DNA of 11,267 nucleotides. Source: Candidatus Omnitrophota bacterium (GTDB taxonomy: Bacteria; Omnitrophota; Koll11; Aquiviventales; Aquiviventaceae). The stretch covers positions 1-11,267 of the forward strand of contig JAHFGU010000034.1 of the NCBI GenBank assembly GCA_023247285.1, given 5' to 3'. Both the position numbers and the translations under genes were made by a program. Shown piece after piece: positions 1-9,100 of the stretch (the first letter of the stretch is position 1; each line of letters starts with the position of its first letter). Under the pieces are notes generated by a model, which saw only the letters and a program-made list of their open reading frames with translations, had not been told where the DNA came from and made no database searches.

Positions 1-2
1 GG

Positions 3-116
3 CCGATGGCCGTCGGGCTCGCGGGCGGGCTGCTCGCCCAGACGCTCCTCGGGCTGCCGCTGGTGAGTCTGGTCCTCGGCCTTGGGCTGGCCGCCGCCTG
101 GCAGTTCGGCTGGCTG
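3..116 (+). other. Membrane hairpin at left edge (likely diverged copy of the hairpin repeat)
   Basis: Residues 1-38 begin PMAVGLAGGLLAQ and continue through two glycine/leucine-rich hydrophobic stretches ending QFGWLRD, with positive charges following. The opening PMAV matches the same position of the hairpin repeat at 7887-7991 (RPMAVAG), and the DNA ggccgatggc is shared, so the window probably starts inside a third, diverged copy. As with the copy at 7887, an antisense cassette follows within about 100-200 bp. The membrane assignment is from hydrophobicity only. Confidence 0.6.
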
Positions 117-3100
117 CGCGATCTGGCCGCCGGAGCGCGCCGGCTGTGGGCAGGGGCGTCAGGTACAGAGGTGAGGGGAGAGCTTAGGGGAGGGCTTAGC
201 GGTGGGCGTGTTTCCGCTGACGGTACTGGTCGATTCCAAACCATGCCATCAGCCCTAGGAGCAGGACAATTAACGTTACCAAGGTCACCATCTCAGTCAC
301 CGCCCTTCTCAGGACATAGCCACACGCCCGCCGCAAGTGATGCCACGATGACAATCACAAATCCCATCCTCCATGGCGACGAGGCTTTCAAGAACGCCTC
401 AGACACGAACGAAGCCACGACGAGCGCTTGGAACAGGTTGATGCACGCTTTGGCGACCAAGACCCTTCGGCGGTTATTTCAAAACGCTTTCCGCTCCGGC
501 TCCATCACGTCAAGTCTACGCGCCACGGTGGAGCCTGTCAAGACAACGCCGCCCGCCGCCGCGCCGGGAATCGGCGCAGGGGCTGGCTCCCCCGCAGTCC
601 TGCTGGAGCGCACCCACAGCTTGTTCGCCAGGATCGATGAGCTCAAGGAGCGACTCGATGAGCTCATCGAGCGCTCCGGCCGACCTCAGTTGTACGTTGA
701 TCGTCGGGTCCGGGGCGTGGGCTATCTTGATGGAACCCTCTGGCAGCGGTTTGTGGAGCAGGGCGTTCCGGTAAGCGCAGCGGTCCTCCACGACGCGGAG
801 GCTGACCTGGCGAACCTCGGGGAGGTGCTGGACGAACTGGCGGCGCTCCTGGGACAGGAGCCGCGTGCAGACGCCCTCCAGGTACTCGCCGGCGCGAGAG
901 CGTCGCTGGCGTTGGCCCGCGCCGAGGTCGCCACCCTCCAACAGCGTTACGCTGACGTTCGAGGCGGCCAGCCATCCGCCGCCGGGTCAGCCGAGGGGCC
1001 GGACATCCTCGACACGCAGCCCGACCGCCTCCTTGGTAAGCCAGGACCATCCGTTGGCGGCGCTGCGCTCTCGTCCGGGGGGCCGGCCAGCATCCGGAAT
1101 GCGCAGGAGTGGCAAGCCGCTATTGAGGAGGCGATTCACGCCCTCAACCTCCGGCCGACCATTGTCGCGTCCGTCATCTTGCCCGCGACCGAGCCGCAGC
1201 GCAGCACCTTGATCCAGATGGGCGCGGTGATCGATGAGCAGCAGGGCCAAGGCTACGTCGAAATCCCCGCCGAGGACCCGCGCTACGCCGAGCACGTCGC
1301 TGGGCTGAACACCATGACCCAATTGAGCCGGAAAGAGTATTTCGCGCATGCGCGCGCCGGCGAGTATCTCATCGTTGCGGAGCCAGGCACACTGACGCAG
1401 GTGCCCGGCGGCGGCTACGTCACCTGGGAGGGCAAGACCCGCGTCACGAAGATCCTGTACGATCCCAGCGATGAGCGCGTGATCCGGCACGAGGCGGCCG
1501 AAGATGCGCTGTTCCGCAGCAACCTCAACAAGGCGTGGGGGCTCAAAGGCCACCAGCCGGATGAGCCCATCGAGATTGAGGTCTTCTCCCCAGAGGAGTT
1601 TCAGGCGATGGCTGCCGCCGCGCACGACCAGATTGCCGGCGACCCCACGTTTCGCATTCCCGAAGAGGCGATCCGTGTTGTTGAGGCGCCGTTCACCAAG
1701 CCGGTCACGGCGCAGCCGGTGTTACAGGTGGTCACGGCAGAGTCAGACGGCCGGGTCCGGCGCGTCACGATTCCTGCCAGTAAGCAGGTGCGGTCCATCC
1801 AGGTCCTCGTCCGGGCGGCATTCTCCGGCGCGCGGGTGGACTTTGTGCCGCCTGCGAGGACCGGGGACCCATATCGCGTGGCCGTCGAGCGCGCAGATGG
1901 CTCCGTGAGCACGTATCTCCTGGGGCACGTCTCCGCCGATCCGGAACATCGCACCATGACCATCACTGAGTCGCCGCGGCCCGTGACAGACCTGGACACG
2001 GAGCTTGATCCGGCAACAGGGGTGCTAGTGCTCACGCTCGCCCCGCCGGTCGTGCCGCTGGCCGCCGGGACCGAGAAGCGCTTCACACCGGTCTCGTATA
2101 GTGATCTGGTGGACCTGATGGAGCAGATGGAGGCGATTCTCGCGTATGCGAGTCGAGCGCGTAATGTGACGCTACGTGATCCTCGGCTCGCTAAGCTACG
2201 AGAAGTGTATGGGGACGCCACCAACGAAATCAGCGCGCGGGTCGAAGGACGCGCCTCGTTACCAGACTTCTGGGTAGATACCGCGCGGCAGGCGATTGCT
2301 CGGGCCCGTCCAATCTTGGTGGATGCATCCCTGTTCACCCGCGTTATGAAAAATCTCTCCTCTAAGATGGAACTGAACGTCCACACATGGAAAGGGGTGT
2401 ATCAATATCTCTCAGGGGTTAAGGTGGATGACGCGAAACCCGGGGCGCAGCTGACGCTGGAGGAGTGGATCTGGCTGTTTGTTGGGCTGACGGCCGAAAA
2501 GCAGCGCGAGACCAATGCGGCGGATCGGCCGTTGAGTGCAGCGGACTACAAGAATATCCGCGAGGGGGCCGACTTCCTCGAGGAGCTGAACTACGAGCTG
2601 CAATCTTCTTCAACCGAGTCCGTCATGATGCGCGTCGCCGAAGAAAGCCCGATGCGCCAATTGGCCGAGCGGCTTGTCGCCCTCCGCGCCGGCGAGCCGG
2701 TCCCGCCAGGCGCACAGTCGGGCCAGCCACACGCCGCCCTCGCCCCGGTCCAAGAGCGCATTGATCAGCTGATAGAGCACTTGCGCCGCCGTGTCCAGGA
2801 ATCCGTGGTGCATGGGACCGAGAAGGAACGGGAAATTCTCGGGCCGGCTCTCGAGTGGATCCAGGATCTTCAGGAGGCGACCGACGTGCCCGCCCTCTCC
2901 ACGTTGGTGCAGCGGCTGGGTGAGTTCTCGAACGATGAGACATTGTGGGCGCGGAAGGATGAAACGTGGATCAAAGGCGTTGAAGCGGTCTTTAACACGA
3001 TCGCGCTGCGCGCCATCGAAGCACTCATGGACGCCCACATCCACCGGCAACCTGACATGGCGCCCGCGACGCGGTTCAAGCTGGCCCTAGAATCGATTCG

Positions 3101-6100
3101 CCCGGTGTACCCGGACATCGCAAGCTCGCTGGAAGACTTGCGGGATCTGGTCGGCCAGTTCGATCGGGTCATTGTCAAGCAGCGGATTAAAGAGGCGGCG
3201 CAGACGGACGAGGATCTCCGGTTGTTCAAGCTGGCATTTGCCCCTGGCCAAGGAATGGCGCGGCGCGACATGGTCAGGCTGCTGGGAACGATAGGGGCGA
3301 TCGGCGCGATCGGCGCGATCGGGGCAGTTGGCTTGCGCCTCATTGAAACGAATCCGCCGGCTGCCCAGGAACCTGCCGCGCCACAGGCAGGGCTCACCGA
3401 GCCGCAGTTGCGCGAGCAGTTCGAGCGCGAGCGCGAGGTCTTCGTCGCCGCACAGAAGGACCCATCGCACTTCAGTCTGGCTACATGCCAGGCGGTTGCG
3501 CGGAGTCTCGGTCTTAGCGCTGTTGCAGGGGCGCTGACCGAGCGCCACGTGGACATGATTCACGTCGCCGCCGAACGCTACGGGCTAGATCCGCGCTTTC
3601 TGGCCGCGACCTTGTTGGAAGAAATGTCACATCAGGCCAGCTGGAGCGTCCGGCTTCGCGAGCAGACCGCCCGCCTCTTCTACGGCACCGACATCAACAG
3701 CACTGTGGGGTGGGGCCAGGTCGCGCTGCGATACCTCGCGGCCCCCGCGATGCTCCGGACGCTGCGCGACCAGCAGGAGGTGGTACTCGCTCACCTGGGC
3801 TCAGAGGAGGAACGGCAGACATTCCACGCTTTCCTGACCGCGTTTGAAGCCCTGGAACCTGAAACCGATCGGCCGTTGAGCGCATGGAAGCCCGGCCTCC
3901 TCAGTTATGATACGGAGCGGCTCGCGCGAGTCCTGGAGCTGCCGGCGGTAAACATCCTGGTGGCCGCCTCGGTGCTACGGAACGACGCTGACGAGGTGGC
4001 CAGCCGGACACGATCTGAGCGGCACATCCCCCCCACGGCCAGTCTCAGGGAGCCGATGGCGCGCTGGGTGGTGGAGCAGTACCAGCCGGTGCCGGAGGTG
4101 CAGGAGGTGGCCCGCCTGAGGCAGTATCGCGACACCTATGGCTGGCGCTACTATCCAGCCTGGGCGCTGCACGTCTTTGTGGCGAATCGTTACGCGGCTG
4201 CCGCGGAGAGCCGCAGCGGGTTCCTGCGCGGCTTGCGCAAGATAGAGATCTACCGCGCGCTCTTGCAGGGCGCCGCCGCCGCCGCGCCGCCCCGCGAATC
4301 CCGCGCCCCGGCGCCCCAGGCTGAGAATCGCCGCGACTTCCTGCGCGGGCCCCTGACGGTGATGGCGCCGTTTTTCGGCTCACCCGAAGCGGACTGGCTG
4401 ATTCTCGGTGAGGATGGCGCGAAGATCGATCGGCAACTGGCAGCGGCGATTGCCGAGCTCGAATTGGGACGGCTGGATCTGCGCCACGATCACGTGAGAT
4501 CCGCCGCCCAGTCGTATCTCCACGAGACATTGCCCACAAAGCTCGACGTCCTCTTAGATCCTCGTCGCGGCGATATCAGACCGCGTCAGGAGTTGCTCAA
4601 CACCAATCCGCAGGACGTGTACCTGGTGTATCTGGCTCTCCGAAACTCGCAAATGATCATCGCCGATCTCCAGGAGCTTGCGCGCGAAGCTCGTGGCAGC
4701 CAGCGACAGCAACAGCGGCATATTCCGGGGTTCAGTCGGAGCCTTCGGAGCATCCGCGTATTTCGAGGGGACGCGCTTTTTACCGTGTTCCTGCCGTCGA
4801 TTCGTTGGGTGGAGCTTATGGCGCATGAAGACCCACAGGGCCGTGCGGTGCCGGCGCGTCTCAGTCGTGAGCAGGTCAAGCGGGCCATGCAGTTCGTTGA
4901 TGTGCATGGGATTGATCAGGGGCTCATGATCAATTTTCTCAAGAGCCCGGCGTTCGATGAGGCGCGCGCGCAGGTGAGCCAGGGCAAGGTGGAGGCTGCC
5001 CTGACTACTGCGTTTGATGCCTTGCGGCAGCAGAGCCAGACTTCGAGCCACGAGTTCCTGAAGGCAGACCCCTATCGTGGGTTGCGCATGCTGACGATTC
5101 TGGTGCCGGAGACGCAGGGAGCGGCTATGAAGGCCGCGGCGGCCGTCATTGACACGTATCGGCTGAATCACAAGCAGGTCGGACTGCCAGGCAGTGATTG
5201 GCGGTGGCGTGTCTTTACCCTCAACCGCGTTAAGCAATCTAAGGCGCTGGACATGATCCTGGGTTCCCTGGCGAACGAGCTGAGTGACGCCGATCGCCAG
5301 TTCGTGTCCAGGGCACTCAGGGCGTTCTTGCCGGCGACTGAAGAGCTGTTGGCTGCCCGCCAAACGGAAATCCGAAGGGCTGACATTCTGCGCGAGAATA
5401 ACCATAAGGATCGCGGTGACGCCGGCATCAGTCTCGCGCGCGGACTCCAGGCGCTCGGCGTCGTCGGCTTCGGCGCAGCCGGCATCGCCGCCTTCGTCGC
5501 GTACGGCCTGACGTTGGGAGGTGTAGTGCTCTTCGCGCTGGCGGGCCTGGCGCTGGCGGCCGATTGGATCGCCCGCGGCGCGCACCGTGTCTGGTTGGCG
5601 CGGCAGGCGCGTAACCAAGCTCCGCTCGCCGCAGCCAGCCTTGGCTACGACGAGCTGGTCACCCAGGGTCATACGATCTACCAACCGCCGGGCGGCCCGA
5701 TGCTCGTGATCGCGCTGCGGGTTGTCAACGCGGACCAGCCGGATGCCACCGCGTATCAAATCGATGTGTTTGATCTGAAGGCGCGCGCGGCCGTTGGGTA
5801 CCTCGACATCGAGATCATGCCGATCGAAGACGGAACACGGATCGCCAGCCTCAACCATCCGGTTGACGCCCTCACCCCCTATGCGCCGGCCACGGCAGCA
5901 CTGCTGGACCGGTCCGGCCTGTCGGTCCAGACCGCCCACGCCCTGCGCCAACAAGCCCCCTGGGACGGGTTATTCCTCGAGGCGCCCTATCGCGACGGAG
6001 GCGAGCAGCGCGTGCCGGGCTTGGACGTCCTCCTCATGGGGGTGGCCACGACGCTGGCGCGCGAGCGGCATCAAGCCCTGGCCCTGCACATCCTGTCCAT

Positions 6101-9100
6101 CGCGAGCCGGGACGCCTACTTCCAGAGCACATTCGGGGCCCGGCCGGCCGGTGACGCAGGTCTCCAGCGGGCGATCCAGGTCATCCCCCTGCAGGGCGAG
6201 GGCCTGCGCTTGCCGGGGCTGAAGATCGAGCGGCGGTTCGTGATGGACGCCAGGCGGCGCGTCGCCGGATTCAGCTACATCGCCGTCGCGATGACCCTAC
6301 TGCCGATCGCGATGCTGGTCTTCGCCGTGATGGGGCAGACGGCGGATCTGGCGACGCTGGCGCACGTAGCGACGAGCCTGCAAGGTGCCGCGACAAGCAC
6401 GAGTCTGCTAGCCCAGCTCCACGGCTTGCTGAGCCAGCCGGCCCTCATTCATGGGGCGTTCTGGGGCGCCACCGGCGTGGGCGTGCTCGCGACTTGGGTG
6501 ATGGTCATCGGCACGCTCTTCGTCCTCAAGTGGGCGCTGGGTGTGCTCGTCAGCCTCGTGCAGACCTGGCGCGACCGGCGCTCGGCGAGCGACATCGACG
6601 AGGAGGAGCACGTGGCTCAGATTCTCTCAGAGCCCGTGCCGGATGAAGCGGCTAAGCTGCAGCGCATCCAGCAGGCGTGGCGGGACCGGGGGTTAGGGCA
6701 GGTCTCCGAGGAGCAGGTGCAGCAGGTGCTGCTGATGGAGTTCTTGACCACCGCATACCGTCCCCAAGATGTTCGCAACGCCCCAGCCATCATCCCGGCC
6801 GAGGTCATTGCGCGGTTCCACCTTCCGATCATGGTCGTGTGGGAAATTCTCGCGTGGCTCAATAATGACCCCTCGGTGCGGTTGCGCTACACCTATCAGC
6901 AGCAGGATGGCTCCATCCATGTCAGCCTGAAATTAGAAGCCGGCATTAGCCTCGGCTCTGTTGCAACCGGGCTAGTGGTGGGCCTGGGCGGGTTCGTCCT
7001 CGCGATCTCGCTCTTGGGTGCGACCGCGGTTGGCCTGGGGCTGGGCCTCGGAGCGGCGGCGCTGGGTGGGCTGATCGCGTTCTTCGGTGATCGGTTCATG
7101 GCGCCGAAGCCGCTCGTCTTGAGCGCGGATGAATGGGTCACCCAGGTTGCTGCCGGAAACATGGGCCTGACCAGCCTGCTGATGACCGTGCACGTCCAGC
7201 TTGAGCGGCTTGGGCTGGCCGATCTGAGTACCGTGCGAGCCGTCGCGCGCGCGACGGGCGTCATGACGAGGATCGTACAGTCCTATGCGATGCACCGCTC
7301 GCCTGAAGATCTTCAGCGTCTCTATGTCGCACTGAGCGACCGGCGGCAGCGCTTGGGGCAGTTCTCCTCGTCGGCGACATCCGAGCAAGCCTATGAGGCG
7401 GGGCTGCTCAGCTCAATTGACGTCACGCTTCGGCGTGTGGCAAGGCGGCGGCACATCCGGTTACCTCAAGCTCCCCCAGCCGCGGAGATCAACGAGCAGT
7501 GGTATCAGGAGATGCTGGCGACCATCAATGAGCTGCACCCGCTCACCCCGCGCGTCTTGGAAGCGATCAAGCGTCGGGCGATTGAACAATGGCAAGCGAA
7601 TCAGGATCCGGCCCACCAGATGTTCCACGATATCGTGGTGGCGACCGTGGAACGGCTCGGCACGACCTCCGCCCAGCGGCCCTCGGATGCGGGCCGCATC
7701 GCGGAGCACGTGGTGGGCGAAATGATCCCCCAGCGTTCGTCCGAGGAATTGAAGGCGTTCAGCGCCGTCATCCAGCAACAGCTGGACGCGCATGATGTGA
7801 GCGCGGAAGAGGGGATCGCCGAAGGCGTGATGCTGATGGCGTTACAGGCCGCCGTGGATGAGGCGATTCAGAAGAATCAGCAGGCCGGCGTCAGCCGCGG
7901 GGTGGGGCGCAAGGCCGTCAGGCCGATGGCGGTGGCCGGCGCGCTCAGCGCGATCCTGCTCGCGGGCCTCGTGAGCCCGCTGCTGGCGGGGGATGGCAGT
8001 GCGTGGAGTGGGGGTGGCTGGGAGGTGCTGGCGCTGCTGGCGGGGGTGGGTGGGTTGGGGGCGGCTTACTTGGCTTCGACCGTCGTGAGACGTTCCTTGA
8101 CGCCTTTCATGTCTGTTTTGATCTCGGCCACATCCTTCTTGAGCTCATCTACATCACGCCTGAGCGCCTTCTGTTGGTCTTCAATTCGTCCAATCGTCTC
8201 CGTATTTCTCCCAACCTGGTCGAAAATGCCATCGACTTTCTCGCGAACACCTCTCAGGCCCTCTCCGAACGCCTTGAACTCGCCGCGCAGCTTTTCGATC
8301 AGGACGTTGGTCCGACGGGCTTCTGTGGTGGGTGCTGTCTTCGCTGGCTTGCGTGGGCGGCTCATGGTGTCGGGCATGGTAGCGGCTCGCCAACGAGCTG
8401 TCAAGCCGATCGCCGGTCTCGGCAATGCCGGCGTCAGCCGCGGATTCAGTCGGAGGGCCTTCCTGAAAACGCTCGGTATCGGTGGGGCGCTCGCTGGTGC
8501 CCGGCTGGCGAACCCAGCGCCCGCGGCCGCCGGTGTAAGCTACCGCGAAGGAGTGGGGGAAGTCTCCGCGCAGCGCATCACCAACTTTATCATCTTCAAT
8601 CCGGCCGCGTGGGAGCGGGATGCGCAAGGCCAGCGGGTGGTTCGCGTGCTGGCAGGCTTTATGGAGGAGTACCGCGCGCTGGTTCCTCGGGCATCAGATG
8701 GATTGCCCAGCGGTCTGCCGCCGCAAGACGCCTATCTGGCTCTCCAGCGTCGAGTCATGACCGAGCTCTCCGACGCGGCGGGGGCTGAGTTCGACGCCAT
8801 CCTCCAAACGCTCAACTTGCCCGCTTCCGCTGCCACAGCCGACAGCTTTGAAGTGCGGTGGAACCGGCTGATCTATGCGGCACTGCCGCGCTTTTTGGCC
8901 GCGCGCGGGCTGCTTCTCGACATCGAGAACAACATCGCCCTTGCGGTGGGGCAGGAGGGTGTTCGGGTGGACCGGTTCGCGGTCTTCCCCATCGTGGACA
9001 TTCAACATGTGACCCACCGCGCCCTCTGGGGGGACCAGGTGGAGGTCGACGAGCTGCATGTCGACCAGCCTCTGACAATGAGCGGCGTGTCGTTGGATAC

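Noticed and set aside
171..209. G-rich stretch as a second G-quadruplex
   Set aside because: Loops of about 8 and 9 bases exceed the usual limit, so it is not a canonical motif like the one at 8042-8061.
1488..1502. HEAAE as a metalloprotease site
   Set aside because: It lacks the second histidine of HExxH and shows no clear third ligand, so it is described but not called catalytic.
987..1625. A 212-codon minus-strand open frame
   Set aside because: It is a shadow of the giant frame. It resembles the other long antisense frames at 2610-3050 and 9342-9818, lies in the phase kept open by GC bias, and has no supporting signals.
1601..2386. A 261-codon minus-strand open frame
   Set aside because: Its translation is Ser/Arg/Thr-rich low complexity, the pattern of a wobble-aligned antisense shadow.
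4700..4870. Minus-strand translation containing TTETRRHR, reminiscent of dispersed repeats in some environmental genomes
   Set aside because: Only a few residues resemble such repeats, no DNA repeat unit is visible, and the + frame reads normally through it.
3173..5728. Further minus-strand TTGACA boxes at 3173-3178 and 5723-5728
   Set aside because: Neither has a -10 box with at least four matches at 16-18 bp, and no short gene follows, so they are treated as chance matches.
4554..5954. A 466-codon open frame on the minus strand
   Set aside because: Its translation is rich in Arg, Gln and His with no domain or membrane pattern, as expected for the reverse of a GC-rich coding frame. It has no promoter or ribosome site, and the + frame here reads as normal protein.
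8003..8788. A 261-codon + strand frame overlapping the antisense gene
   Set aside because: Its middle is the mirror of the coiled-coil gene and its ends are Gly- and Arg-rich noise. The flanking modules belong to the giant frame instead.
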